Below, piece after piece: positions 36,049 to 45,873 of a DNA stretch of 64,000 nt. Under the pieces are notes generated by a model. It did not search any database. It saw only the letters and a list, made by a program, of their open reading frames with translations, and was not told the origin of the DNA. This DNA is from an uncultured Ignatzschineria sp. (GTDB lineage: Bacteria; Pseudomonadota; Gammaproteobacteria; Cardiobacteriales; Wohlfahrtiimonadaceae), in the NCBI GenBank assembly GCA_945639195.1, contig CALZEE010000001.1, positions 310,001 through 374,000 of the forward strand, written 5' to 3'. The position numbers and the translations under genes are program-made. Position 1 is the stretch's first letter, and every line of letters begins with the position of its first letter.

Positions 36049-37223
36049 AAAAACAGGTCTCTATTTTAGGCGCAACAGGATCAATTGGTGACTCAACGCT
36101 TAAAGTTATTCGACATAATCGAGACAAATATGAGATACATTCATTAGTTGCGAATAAGCAAGATGATAAGCTTTTTGATCTTTGTGTTGAATTTACGCCT
36201 CGTTTTGCCATCTTAGAAGATAAAGATGCGGCATTAAGACTCGAAAAGAGATTGCGGGATGCGAGGCTCGATATCGAGGTGCAGACGGGAGAATCAGCAA
36301 CCATTGCGTTGATGAAAGATCCTGATATCGACCTCGTTGTTGCCGCTATTGTGGGTGCGAAAGGCTTTCTTTCAAGTCTTTCAGCGGCCAGATCTGGTAA
36401 AACGATCTTATTAGCCAATAAGGAGACGCTCGTTGTCGGCGGTGCGCTCTTTATGCATGAAGCAAAAAAATATGGTGCGACGATTTTACCGATTGATAGT
36501 GAACATAATGCACTCTTTCAATCACTTCCTAAAAACAGGGATAGATCTGCGAGTTATGAGGGTGTTAAGCGACTGATATTAACTGCATCAGGCGGCCCAT
36601 TTAGAGGGTTTAGTCGAGAAGCATTGGAAAAAGTGACGCTTGAGCAAGCACTTAAGCATCCCAATTGGTCGATGGGGGCGAAGGTAACGATTGATTCCGC
36701 AAGCTTAATGAATAAAGGTTTAGAGTTCATAGAAGCGCATTTCTTGTTTGAAATGCCGGTATCGAAGATTAGTGTTGTCGTGCACCCTCAGAGTATGATT
36801 CACTCTTTAGTGGAGTACATTGATGGCTCAATGATTTCACAGATGGGCGCTGCAGATATGTCGATTCCCATTGCGCATGCCTTAGCTTATCCTGAGAGAG
36901 TTGTTTCAGGGGCTTCATTATTAGATCTGACCAGCATGAAGCCATTAACCTTTGAGGCGCCTGATTTGGTAGCTTTCCCGGCATTAAGATTAGCGCAAGA
37001 ATCGCTCGTCGCCGGAGCATCCCATCTTGTTGCGCTCAATGCCGCTAATGAGGTCTTTGTAGATAAGTTTTTACAAAAACAGATCCGTTTTATCGATATC
37101 GCAGATAAGGTGGAAGCTGTTTTATCTGGCGTTACAATCTCAAATAGTGCACTACAAGATGAATCTGCGCTTTTAGCGTATGATCAAGAGATCCGTCATA
37201 TTGCAAATAGCATGATTGTTTAA
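36045..37223 (+). CDS. dxr: 1-deoxy-D-xylulose 5-phosphate reductoisomerase
   Basis: An NADPH-dependent enzyme of the MEP isoprenoid pathway, making the precursor that UppS finally uses. It has 392 residues: nucleotide-binding GATGSIGDSTL (8-18), LANKETLVVGG (about 126-136), metal and substrate residues in PIDSEHNALFQ, and the TASGGPFR loop. It overlaps cdsA and is followed by a 185-bp spacer before rseP. Confidence 0.97.
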   Translation: MKKQVSILGATGSIGDSTLKVIRHNRDKYEIHSLVANKQDDKLFDLCVEFTPRFAILEDKDAALRLEKRLRDARLDIEVQTGESATIALMKDPDIDLVVAAIVGAKGFLSSLSAARSGKTILLANKETLVVGGALFMHEAKKYGATILPIDSEHNALFQSLPKNRDRSASYEGVKRLILTASGGPFRGFSREALEKVTLEQALKHPNWSMGAKVTIDSASLMNKGLEFIEAHFLFEMPVSKISVVVHPQSMIHSLVEYIDGSMISQMGAADMSIPIAHALAYPERVVSGASLLDLTSMKPLTFEAPDLVAFPALRLAQESLVAGASHLVALNAANEVFVDKFLQKQIRFIDIADKVEAVLSGVTISNSALQDESALLAYDQEIRHIANSMIV

Positions 37224-37408
37224 ATATTGATGCTAGCCTTGATTCTTTAATGGCGGATTATGATGTAAATAAATAATGTGTCTAAGGGGACTGCATGACG
37301 CAAATTTACCTTTGATTCATTAAGGTGTGTCTGAGAAATAGACGTTATTCCCATTTTAAGCCTCGGCATTGAGGTCGAGGAATACACCGTAGAAATAGGA
37401 ATATATTG

Positions 37409-38785
37409 ATGATATCAACCCTTTTTAACTCCGTGTTTGGCTTTTTAATTCTCATGGGTATTCTCGTGACGATTCATGAGTTTGGGCATTTTTATGCAGC
37501 GAAAAAACTCGGGTTTAAAGTCTTAACATTTAGTATTGGTTTTGGAAAAAAGATTTGGAGTCGCAAGGGAAAGGATGGTGTTGAGTATCGTATTGGTCTC
37601 ATCCCATTAGGGGGTTATGTTGCGATTTTAGATGATCGCGTTCATAAGGTTGATGCGCAAGATCAAGACAAAACATTTAATGCTAAGCCGATTTGGAAGC
37701 GTGCAATTGTGATTGCAGCAGGTCCTTTGGTGAATTTGTTGTTTGCCGTCGTTTTACTCTTTGGGCTGTATCTTTATGGCGTACCGGCATTTAAGGCGAA
37801 GATGGATACTCCTACGCCTGATTCGGTAATGGCTATTGCGGGCTTTGAGCGAGGTGATGAAGTTATTGCAATCGAAGGGCAATCTGTAAAGACCTTTGAA
37901 GAGATGATGATGGGGTTTGTGGAGTATCTCAATGATGGGGTTGCTGATGTTGATGTCTTGCGAAATGGGCATTTGCGAACGATTGAGATTCGAATGGATG
38001 AGCCATTAAGAATTAGTGCCAAGCAGTACGTTGATCGTATGCTTGGCGTTAATCTCTATATGCCGATTATCCCACCGGTTATAGCGACCCTTGTTGAGGG
38101 GGGTGTTGCAGAAAATGCCGGGATATTAATCGGAGATGAGGTAGTTTCGGTTAATGGTGCGCCTGTGATTAGTTGGCAGACGCTCTTGATGCAGATGAGT
38201 TTATTGGATCAAACAGAGGGGAATACGGTTACTTTTCCGTTAGAAGTTCGACGCAATGGGGCGATAAAATCATTAACGTTGACCTCTACGCGAGGAGAGA
38301 ATGGTCGCTTTATGTTGGGGGTTGGCGTGGGTGAATTTACGCCGGAGATGATTGCGGAATTTGAGTCGATGCAAACATTGCAAAAATACCCGCTGACAGA
38401 AGCCTTCTCGTATGCGGTGACAGATGCTTATCGTAATTCACTCATGATCTTTAAGTTTATAGGACGTATGATTACAGGGGAAATCCATCCAAATATGATG
38501 GCAGGACCTGTAACGATTGCGGATGTTGCTGGTAAAAAGTTGGATGCAGGCTGGGTGTACTTTATTCAGTTGATGGCCCTTTTTAGTGTGAACTTAGGGA
38601 TTTTGAATCTTCTACCTATTCCTGTGTTAGATGGGGGAAGATTAGTAGGGCTAGGGATTGAAGCGGTTGTTGGAAGAAAAAGAATTCCCGCAAAGCTCTC
38701 CATGATAGTGATGCAAATAGGCGCACTGTTTCTGTTTTTATTTATGGCTTTTGTCATTTTTTACGATATTACGAAATGGTTCTAA
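37409..38785 (+). CDS. rseP: RseP/site-2 family intramembrane metalloprotease
   Basis: A zinc protease that cuts within the membrane; in relatives it cleaves anti-sigma factor RseA and leftover signal peptides. It has 458 residues from the ATG at 37409, with AGGA 8 nt upstream; a TTG precedes that ATG by one codon. Motif HEFGH is at 23-27 and LDGGR lies near the C-terminus. Two periplasmic PDZ domains lie between (about 110-310). It stands directly before bamA, the usual order. Confidence 0.95.
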   Translation: MISTLFNSVFGFLILMGILVTIHEFGHFYAAKKLGFKVLTFSIGFGKKIWSRKGKDGVEYRIGLIPLGGYVAILDDRVHKVDAQDQDKTFNAKPIWKRAIVIAAGPLVNLLFAVVLLFGLYLYGVPAFKAKMDTPTPDSVMAIAGFERGDEVIAIEGQSVKTFEEMMMGFVEYLNDGVADVDVLRNGHLRTIEIRMDEPLRISAKQYVDRMLGVNLYMPIIPPVIATLVEGGVAENAGILIGDEVVSVNGAPVISWQTLLMQMSLLDQTEGNTVTFPLEVRRNGAIKSLTLTSTRGENGRFMLGVGVGEFTPEMIAEFESMQTLQKYPLTEAFSYAVTDAYRNSLMIFKFIGRMITGEIHPNMMAGPVTIADVAGKKLDAGWVYFIQLMALFSVNLGILNLLPIPVLDGGRLVGLGIEAVVGRKRIPAKLSMIVMQIGALFLFLFMAFVIFYDITKWF

Positions 38786-38796
38786 AGTGATAAACA

Positions 38797-38825
38797 TTGG
38801 ATTTTTTGCAGTTATTCGGTATATT
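38797..38825 (+). promoter_or_regulatory. Candidate promoter of bamA
   Basis: TTGGAT (38797-38802) and TATATT (38820-38825) are separated by 17 bp, about 50 bp before the bamA start. This is a sigma-70-type arrangement with a weak -35. No sigma-E-type GAACTT/TCTGA pair is seen. Confidence 0.45.
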
Positions 38826-38875
38826 AACGCAGTTTATAGATGCATTATTGTGCCCCGAGGATAGAGAATTATAAA

Positions 38876-41413
38876 ATGGCGATTGTCGATATAAAGAAAG
38901 TTGTTCTTGCAACTAGCTTATTGCTAGGATCTGCAGCATTAGCGCAAAAATATGAAGTGAAAGATATTCGAATTGAAGGTCTTGAGCAGATTAATCCTGG
39001 AGCCGTATTTACGACACTAGGATTAGATCCAGATGCCGCAGTGCAAAGAGGGACGGTTCAAGAACTCGTCGAAAAACTCTACTCTACAGGGCTCTTTAAA
39101 GATGTCACTGTTAAGACACAAAATGGTCGCATCTTAGGGCGTACAAGACCGAAGTCTATAACGGTTAAAGTTGCACGACAAAAGCCGGTCTCAGCGGTAA
39201 GACAAGGTGGTGCATTTGGTAATATTCGTACTGAAGCACAAGAGCCTGAGGTTGAGTATGTTTACGAAGAGATACCATGTACTATGGATGATCCGCGTTG
39301 CCAGCCAAGAGAATCTACCGTAAGAACGGATCTTGTGATTGAACTTGCGGAATACCCTGTATTATCAAAAGTAACTTTCACTGGTAATAAAGACCTCAAA
39401 GAGAAGCAACTTACAGAGATTATTCAAGCGGCTAATTTAAAACCAGGTGAAACGTTAAGAGATTCATCGCTCTCTACGGCAACTAATAACTTATTAAAAG
39501 CCTATGAAACGCGTGGTAAATACGCGATTAATGTTGAATCACGAATTGTTGAACTGCCACGTAATAGAGCTGAAGTACAATTTGCTATTTCAGAAGGTCG
39601 TACGGGGCAAATTAAAAAGATTAACTTTACAGGTAATGATGCGATTTCAGATAGAACGCTCTTAAGACAGATGCGTGTTCGCGAATCTGGCTTCAAGACG
39701 ATTTTCTCATCAGGCGATCGATATGACCCTTATACGATTCAAGATGAGCTTGATAAAGTTCAAGAGTATTATCGTAACCATGGTTTCTTGAAGGCAGAAG
39801 TAAACTACTCGAGTGCAACTATTAGCCCAAATCAAGATACGATCTATCTTGATATCGATATCAATGAAGGTCAAAAATATCATTTCGGCCAATTCTCTGT
39901 TGTCGGAAACTACCCAAGTGTCGAGCGTGAAGAGCTCATGTCTCTTGTGAAGATTGAAGATGGGGATCTTTATCGCGCGAAGACTGTCAATGATAGTATT
40001 AAGGCTATTCAGGATCGTTTAGGAAATGAGGGTTATGCGCAGGCGCGTGTTAATGCGATTCCTAAAATGAATGAGGCAGACGGTATCGTAAGCTATACAT
40101 TTGCGATTGACCAAGGGGAGCGTGTATACGTGAACCGTATTAATATCGAAGGGAATGAGCGTACGCGTGATGAAGTATTCCGCCGAGAATTAAGACAGAT
40201 GGAAGGTGGACGATTTGTCGCAAGTGATATCGAGAGATCGCGCGTTAGAATCCAACGTTTAAGTCACGTAGAAGATGTTGATGTATCAACACAACCGGTG
40301 AGTGATGGCGTGGTGGATTTAACCTATAACGTTAAAGAGCGTAGCGCAGGATCGATTACCTTTGGTCTTAGCTACGGTATGGATAGTAAGTTTGGTATTA
40401 ATGCGGGCTTTAACCAACCGAACTTTATGGGAACAGGGCATGAATTAAACGTTCAGGCTGAGACCAATAAGAGCGGAAGTTATTACGGTATTGATTACAT
40501 GAATCCATACTTCACTAAAGATGGTTTAAGTGCAGGGATTTCACTCGGTTACAGCAAGCAAAAGCATGACTACGATGATACCGGTAACTATATTGCCGAT
40601 GGTATTACACTCATGTTTAACTTTGGTTATCCAGTGAGTGAATATACGACTATTCGTGCAGGCGTGGGTTATGAGCGTTTAAATCTTAAGACAACACACT
40701 CTTCACCAAAAGAAGTTGTAGAATTTATTAGTGAACAGAGCTGTGGTGGTGATGCATGGAATTGTGCTGAAGACACACCACTCTACAAGAGCAAGCGTAA
40801 CTTATATCGTGCGAATCTTGGAATCTACAGAGATACACGAAATAGAACAATCTTTGCTTCTGAAGGAACGCTCAATAGTGCAACGATCTCAGGAACGCTC
40901 CCAGGTTCAACAGACCGTTTCTACAAGCTTCACTTGAAACATCAAAGCTACTACCCGTTAACAGATGATGAGGATTATGTATTCTCGCTTCGTGGGGATG
41001 TTTTAGCTGGTTGGGGTTATGGTTCTACTAAAGATTTACCTTTCTATGAAAACTTCTACGCCGGTGGTCTTGGAACGGTTCGAGGTTATCGTGGAAGCTC
41101 TATTGGTCCAAAATATTCAAATGGGGACTCAATGGGGGGCGCATTACGCTACAATGCGAGTGCCGAAGTAATTATGAAAGTTCCTGGTTTTGCAGATAAT
41201 AATGATGTGCGTTGGAGTATTTATCTTGATGCAGGTAACGTAACACCAAGCCCAAGTAAGCGTGACTTTAGTGATACACGATACTCTACGGGTATGAGTT
41301 TCGTATGGTTATCACCCCTTGGACCATTGGCATTCTCTTATGCAAAACCGTTTAAAACAAAGGATGGAGATCGTGAGCAGAAATTCCAGTTCTCGATTGG
41401 TATCCCTTATTAA
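38876..41413 (+). CDS. bamA: Outer membrane protein assembly factor BamA
   Basis: The essential Omp85 insertase that folds beta-barrel proteins into the outer membrane. It has 845 residues from the ATG at 38876 (AGAGAA 7 nt upstream), with a signal peptide (about 1-23, ALAQ cleavage region). Five POTRA domains are recognisable from VKDIRIEGLEQI, SKVTFTGNK, GQIKKINFTGND, HFGQFSVVGN and VYVNRINIEGN. The 16-strand barrel contains FYAGGLGTVRGYRGSSIGP (VRGY/F motif) and ends in a terminal aromatic (IGIPY). POTRA1 carries an unusual insertion of about 60 residues (about 84-148) with two cysteines, Cys135 and Cys142. Mature BamA in E. coli has no such insert. Confidence 0.97.
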   Translation: MAIVDIKKVVLATSLLLGSAALAQKYEVKDIRIEGLEQINPGAVFTTLGLDPDAAVQRGTVQELVEKLYSTGLFKDVTVKTQNGRILGRTRPKSITVKVARQKPVSAVRQGGAFGNIRTEAQEPEVEYVYEEIPCTMDDPRCQPRESTVRTDLVIELAEYPVLSKVTFTGNKDLKEKQLTEIIQAANLKPGETLRDSSLSTATNNLLKAYETRGKYAINVESRIVELPRNRAEVQFAISEGRTGQIKKINFTGNDAISDRTLLRQMRVRESGFKTIFSSGDRYDPYTIQDELDKVQEYYRNHGFLKAEVNYSSATISPNQDTIYLDIDINEGQKYHFGQFSVVGNYPSVEREELMSLVKIEDGDLYRAKTVNDSIKAIQDRLGNEGYAQARVNAIPKMNEADGIVSYTFAIDQGERVYVNRINIEGNERTRDEVFRRELRQMEGGRFVASDIERSRVRIQRLSHVEDVDVSTQPVSDGVVDLTYNVKERSAGSITFGLSYGMDSKFGINAGFNQPNFMGTGHELNVQAETNKSGSYYGIDYMNPYFTKDGLSAGISLGYSKQKHDYDDTGNYIADGITLMFNFGYPVSEYTTIRAGVGYERLNLKTTHSSPKEVVEFISEQSCGGDAWNCAEDTPLYKSKRNLYRANLGIYRDTRNRTIFASEGTLNSATISGTLPGSTDRFYKLHLKHQSYYPLTDDEDYVFSLRGDVLAGWGYGSTKDLPFYENFYAGGLGTVRGYRGSSIGPKYSNGDSMGGALRYNASAEVIMKVPGFADNNDVRWSIYLDAGNVTPSPSKRDFSDTRYSTGMSFVWLSPLGPLAFSYAKPFKTKDGDREQKFQFSIGIPY

Positions 41414-41430
41414 GGCTTAATACAAAAATT

Positions 41431-41952
41431 ATGATTAATCATATTTTTAGAAAAGGAGCAGCAGTTTTATTGACTGCTGCTCTCCTTGTTTTTAGTTCTA
41501 GTGCTTTCTCACAAGATTTAAAGATTGGTGTGGTCGATATTAATGTGCTCTTAGAGAAATATATCGAAGAGAAAGATATCTATACGCTCCTCAATGAAGA
41601 GTTTTTTGCACGTGACCAATATCTACTTAAAAAACGCGATCAGATTGAAAGCTTGCGTCGAGAGTTGATTAACACAACGAGTGAACCTGCCGTAATTAGA
41701 GAGTTAGAGCGAAATATTGTGAATCTTGAGCGTGAGTTTGTCCGAATTAGCAACGATACACGACAAGAGTTTAATCTCCGTAAGAATGAGGAGCTCTATA
41801 AGCTTCAGCGCGAGATCAATAATGCGATCTTGCAGTATGCGAAAGATCATGATTATGATTTGATCTTAGAGTCAGGATTACTCTTCGCAAAAGAGACACT
41901 TTATCTGACCGAACCTATTTTCCAAACGATCGTAAAAGATAACAAGGAGTAA
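41431..41952 (+). CDS. skp: Periplasmic chaperone Skp/OmpH
   Basis: A trimeric jellyfish-shaped chaperone that carries unfolded outer-membrane proteins to BamA. It has 173 residues: a signal peptide of about 27 residues, a core strand LKIGVVDINVLLEKY, long coiled-coil arms (about 60-130, rich in Arg, Glu and Leu) and the closing strand YDLILESGLLFAKETLYLTEPIF. It lies between bamA and lpxD, as in most gammaproteobacteria. The ribosome binding site is weak. Confidence 0.92.
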   Translation: MINHIFRKGAAVLLTAALLVFSSSAFSQDLKIGVVDINVLLEKYIEEKDIYTLLNEEFFARDQYLLKKRDQIESLRRELINTTSEPAVIRELERNIVNLEREFVRISNDTRQEFNLRKNEELYKLQREINNAILQYAKDHDYDLILESGLLFAKETLYLTEPIFQTIVKDNKE

Positions 41953-41955
41953 TTG

Positions 41956-42990
41956 ATGACCTTACAAGAGATTTTTAACTACCTAGAAGCAAAAGGCGAA
42001 ATTGTCACGCTTCATGGTGATGGTGCAATTGTGATTGAAGGGTTATCAACGATTCAGCATGGTCAAGCGCAAACACTCTCCTTTTTTCATAATCCGCGTT
42101 ACCGTCAATATCTTGAAACGACGAATGCATCTGCAATTTTAGTCGATGAACGTAATTTTGAACACGTTACTCAGCCGGCGATTGTTTGTGGAAACACGCA
42201 TGCCGCATGGGCTTATGTGACGCAATTATTCCAAAAGCCTTATCAAAACTTTTCCGGCATTCATGAAACAGCAGTGATTGCCAAAAGTGCAGTGATTGGT
42301 GAGAACGTCACGATTGGTGCTTTTAGCGTTATTGGTGAAAGAGCCGTTATTGGGAATGGCAGTTATATTGATGCGAACTGCATGGTTGAGCAAGATGTGG
42401 TGATGGGGCAAGAGTGTTACCTGTTTTCAGGCGCAACGGTGCGTTATGAGTGCCAACTCGGTGATCGTGTTGTCTTGCATCCTAATGCTGTGATTGGCGC
42501 AGAAGGATTTGGCTTTGCGCGTACAAAGCAAGGTTATATTAAAGTTGCGCAGCTCGGACGCGTTGTATTAGCAGATGATGTCGATATCGGTGCGGGAAGT
42601 TGTATTGACCGTGGCGCCATTGAAGATACCGTGATCGGACGTGGTACTAAGATTGATAACCATGTACAGTTAGGGCATAACTGTGTCGTTGGTGAGAATA
42701 CTGTGATTGCCGGTTATACAGGCATTGCAGGATCAACTGATATTGGTAATAATGTTGTGATCGGCGGTGGTGTTGGAATGAATGGACACATGAAGATTGA
42801 AGACAACGTTATTGTAACGGGCGGAACACAGGTGAGTCAGCCCTTGAAAGCGGGTAAGGTCTATTCGTCTATTCCGCCAGTATTAGAAAACAAAGAGTGG
42901 CGCTACAATAGTGCGAGAATTAAACGTTTAGGGGATCTTTTTGATCGAGTGAAAATGCTAGAAAAGCAGATGAAGCAAGATCAGGAATAA
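41956..42990 (+). CDS. lpxD: UDP-3-O-(3-hydroxyacyl)glucosamine N-acyltransferase
   Basis: Third step of lipid A synthesis. It has 344 residues: an N-terminal uridine-binding domain (about 1-100), a left-handed beta-helix of hexapeptide repeats (about 105-290) with the catalytic His in LGHNC, and a C-terminal helix. AAGGAG stands 6 nt before the ATG at 41956. It is 3 bp after skp. Confidence 0.96.
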   Translation: MTLQEIFNYLEAKGEIVTLHGDGAIVIEGLSTIQHGQAQTLSFFHNPRYRQYLETTNASAILVDERNFEHVTQPAIVCGNTHAAWAYVTQLFQKPYQNFSGIHETAVIAKSAVIGENVTIGAFSVIGERAVIGNGSYIDANCMVEQDVVMGQECYLFSGATVRYECQLGDRVVLHPNAVIGAEGFGFARTKQGYIKVAQLGRVVLADDVDIGAGSCIDRGAIEDTVIGRGTKIDNHVQLGHNCVVGENTVIAGYTGIAGSTDIGNNVVIGGGVGMNGHMKIEDNVIVTGGTQVSQPLKAGKVYSSIPPVLENKEWRYNSARIKRLGDLFDRVKMLEKQMKQDQE

Positions 42991-43222
42991 GGATTGCAGA
43001 TGGATCATTGCATTCTATATTACTGATGTATCACCTCAACATATATGAATAATAATATTGAAAAGATCGCTTTCATTTTTAGATGTTTTAATATAAGAGA
43101 ATATAAAATATTTTAAATATTAAAGATGGAAAGTTATAAAATAGTAGTTAATAGTTAGACTAAAACTAAATATAAAAGTTAAATATCAAACGATAAAAAA
43201 CAGAGAATAGAGAATAATAATT
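42991..43222. other. Very A/T-rich spacer inside the lpx cluster
   Basis: A 232-bp region that by eye exceeds 75% A+T, clearly richer than its surroundings, and interrupts the usually tight lpxD-fabZ junction. It holds A/T palindromes such as the AATATTTTAAATATT region near 43105-43123 and no reading frame. A promoter for fabZ-lpxA is expected here but no single best site stands out. Confidence 0.55.
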
Positions 43223-43684
43223 ATGAGTGATAATAAAGTAATCGATATTAATGAAATCATGAAGTATCTGCCTCATAGGTACCCTTTTTTAATGATTGAC
43301 CGTGTACTTGATTACACCCCTAATGAAACTTTGCATGCGCGTAAAAACGTCACTTACAATGAACCTTATTTCTTAGGACATTTCCCTGTTAAACCTATTA
43401 TGCCAGGCGTGATGATTCTTGAAGCATTAGCGCAAGCAACAGGGATTTTAAGTTTTAAATCTGTAGAAGATTATGATTCAACAAGTCAATCGATTTACTA
43501 TTTCGTAGGGATTGATAAAGCACGTTTCCGTCGACCTGTAGAACCTGGTGATACGCTTGATCTTAAAGTTGAGTTCCTTCGTGCTAAACGTGGTATTTGG
43601 GCATTCGAAGGTAAAGCTTATGTTGATGGGAAGCTTGTTTGTCAGGCTGAATTAATGTGTACACGTCGCGAGGCATTTGAGTAA
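43223..43684 (+). CDS. fabZ: 3-hydroxyacyl-ACP dehydratase FabZ
   Basis: Dehydrates beta-hydroxyacyl-ACP in fatty acid elongation and competes with LpxA for hydroxymyristoyl-ACP. It has 153 residues with a single hot-dog domain. Catalytic His53 is in [12 protein letters not shown] and Glu67 in ILEALAQ. Its stop overlaps the lpxA start by one base (TAATG). Confidence 0.97.
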   Translation: MSDNKVIDINEIMKYLPHRYPFLMIDRVLDYTPNETLHARKNVTYNEPYFLGHFPVKPIMPGVMILEALAQATGILSFKSVEDYDSTSQSIYYFVGIDKARFRRPVEPGDTLDLKVEFLRAKRGIWAFEGKAYVDGKLVCQAELMCTRREAFE

Positions 43685-44472
43685 TGGAAAATCCCTTAAT
43701 ACACCCTAGTGCAGTGATTGATTCGACAGCTGAGCTTCATGAGAGTGTTAAAGTCGGGCCATTTTGTGTCATTGGACCGAATGTGAAGATTGGTAAGGGC
43801 ACTGTATTAACATCACATGTTGTTATCCAAGGGCCGACAACAATCGGTGAAGATAATACGTTTTATCAATTCTGTTCGATTGGTGAAGTACCGCAAGATA
43901 AGAAGTTTAAAGCGACAGATGAAGTCTTCTTAGAGATCGGGGATCGCAACACGATTCGTGAATATGTGAGTATTAGTCGTGGTACGATTCAAGATAATGC
44001 GATTACGAAGATTGGTGATGACAACTGGATTATGGCGACTTGTCATATTGCACATGACTGTATTGTTGGTAGTCGCACGATTTTTGCCAATGGTGCCTCA
44101 CTTGCGGGTCATGCCATCATCGAGGATGATGTGATTTTAGGCGGATATTCGATGATCTATCAGCGATGCCGTGTGGGAGAAGGCGCTATTACTGGCTTCT
44201 CTTCAGGAATTCATCGTCATGTACCGCCGTTTATAACAGCGGCTGGCTATCGTGCAGTACCTTCAGGGATTAACTCAGAAGGTTTACGTCGCCGTAACTA
44301 TACGCCTGAAGCAATCAAAGCGACAAAAGATGCTTATCGTGCACTTTATCGTAAAGATCTTTCGCTTCAAGATGCGATTACAGAGATTCAAGAAATTGCA
44401 AAAACAGCACCTCATCTTGAAAAGATGGTGAAGTTTTTAGAAGAGACACAAGATCGCGGTATTATTCGCTAG
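43684..44472 (+). CDS. lpxA: UDP-N-acetylglucosamine acyltransferase
   Basis: First step of lipid A synthesis: transfer of a 3-hydroxyacyl chain from ACP to UDP-GlcNAc. It has 262 residues, the E. coli length, with hexapeptide-repeat beta-helix (about 1-190), the catalytic His region in CHIAHDCIVG, and a C-terminal helical part. Translationally coupled to fabZ and followed by a terminator. Confidence 0.97.
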   Translation: MENPLIHPSAVIDSTAELHESVKVGPFCVIGPNVKIGKGTVLTSHVVIQGPTTIGEDNTFYQFCSIGEVPQDKKFKATDEVFLEIGDRNTIREYVSISRGTIQDNAITKIGDDNWIMATCHIAHDCIVGSRTIFANGASLAGHAIIEDDVILGGYSMIYQRCRVGEGAITGFSSGIHRHVPPFITAAGYRAVPSGINSEGLRRRNYTPEAIKATKDAYRALYRKDLSLQDAITEIQEIAKTAPHLEKMVKFLEETQDRGIIR

Positions 44473-44484
44473 TTTTGTGTGATC

Positions 44485-44520
44485 AAACCTAGGCTGATTT
44501 TGTGTTAGCCTAGGTTTTTC
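44485..44520 (+). terminator. Terminator after lpxA
   Basis: An 11-bp perfect stem (AAACCTAGGCT and complement, 44485-44495 with 44507-44517) with T run. It separates lpxA from lpxB, which therefore probably has its own promoter. Confidence 0.88.
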
Positions 44521-44673
44521 TATGGGGCATTTTAGGGATGCTATGTTAGCTGTGATATGGCACATATAGTTATCATTGCCCTAACAGCTTAGGATTTCTC
44601 TCATATATCGACGTTAATCAATGCGATTACGCCCTTTTTTTATTTTAAATAACGTATTAATAGGAGAACCTCT

Positions 44674-45873
44674 ATGGCTCAAGTAGAAGAGATAATGGCT
44701 AACTTGAAGAGTGGGGAATCTCCTATTTTTATGTTAGTTGCCGGGGAGTTGTCTGGGGATCTTTTGGGGGGTGGATTGATTCGCGCCTTAAAAGAGCAGT
44801 ACCCGAGCGCTTCCTTTTTTGGTATTGGCGGCCCAGAGATGATGGCAGCAGGACTTGAGTCTATCGAGCCTATTGAAACGCTCTCGATTATGGGATTGGT
44901 GGAGATTTTAAAAGATCTACCTAGACTTTTTAAAGTGAAGCGAGCCCTTGTAGATGCTGCTAAAGATCGCAGACCTGTCTGCTTTATAGGAATTGATGCG
45001 CCTGATTTTAATCTTCGATTAGCGAAAGATCTTAAAAAACTCCATATCACAACTTATCAATATGTTTCCCCTTCGGTTTGGGTGTGGCGAGAAGGCCGCG
45101 TGAAAACGATCCGTAAAAATATTGATCGAGTTTTGTGTCTTTTTCCTTTTGAGGTGGAGTTTTATGAAAAGCATGGGGTGGATAGTATCTGTGTGGGGCA
45201 TCGTTTAGGGGATGAGATCGCATTAGAGGTTGACCCTATTGAAGCAAAAAAACACTTAAATATCCCTCTAGAGCAGCATTATGTAGCGCTATTGCCGGGA
45301 AGTAGACGGGGAGAAATTACACGCTTATTGCCGCTCTTTTTAGCGTCATTACCCCTTATTGAAAAGGCACATCCGACTCTCCATTATTTAATCCCTGCTG
45401 CAACGCCGGCGATTTACCGTGTGATTGAAGCTGAGCTTGCGACTTTACCTAAAACATTGCAAGAGAAGGTGATACTTTTCCAAGGAGAGTCTCGGGCAGT
45501 GATGAGTGCTTCGGATGCAGTATTATTAGCATCAGGAACCGCAGCACTGGAAGCGATGCTCTTGAAAAAAACGATGGTGGTGTGTTATCGATTTAGTGGG
45601 TTTACTGCTTGGCTAGCACCGAAAATTGTGAATATTACGCATTTCTCTCTTCCCAATATTCTTTCGAAAGCACCTTTAGTGACGGAGTTATTCCAGAAAG
45701 AAGTGACGCCTGAAAATATTGCTAAAGAGTTAACCTTAGCGCTAGAAGATAGCCCAGAAAATGCAATGAAGCGACAGGCATTTAGAGTGATTCATGAGTC
45801 TTTACGACTCAATTCAGACATTGCTGCGCGTGATGCTGTCGTTTCGCTATTAGTAGAGAGAGGAGTTCTCTAA
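44674..45873 (+). CDS. lpxB: Lipid-A-disaccharide synthase
   Basis: A GT19 glycosyltransferase that joins UDP-diacylglucosamine with lipid X to form the lipid A disaccharide at the inner membrane. It has 399 residues: [15 protein letters not shown] near the N-terminus, [32 protein letters not shown] and the [12 protein letters not shown] block. AGGAGA stands 7 nt before the ATG. Its stop overlaps the rnhB start (TAATG). Confidence 0.96.
   Translation: MAQVEEIMANLKSGESPIFMLVAGELSGDLLGGGLIRALKEQYPSASFFGIGGPEMMAAGLESIEPIETLSIMGLVEILKDLPRLFKVKRALVDAAKDRRPVCFIGIDAPDFNLRLAKDLKKLHITTYQYVSPSVWVWREGRVKTIRKNIDRVLCLFPFEVEFYEKHGVDSICVGHRLGDEIALEVDPIEAKKHLNIPLEQHYVALLPGSRRGEITRLLPLFLASLPLIEKAHPTLHYLIPAATPAIYRVIEAELATLPKTLQEKVILFQGESRAVMSASDAVLLASGTAALEAMLLKKTMVVCYRFSGFTAWLAPKIVNITHFSLPNILSKAPLVTELFQKEVTPENIAKELTLALEDSPENAMKRQAFRVIHESLRLNSDIAARDAVVSLLVERGVL

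Noticed and set aside
38797-38825. Sigma-E-type promoter for bamA
   Set aside because: No GAACTT/TCTGA-like pair at proper spacing; only a sigma-70-like pair was found.
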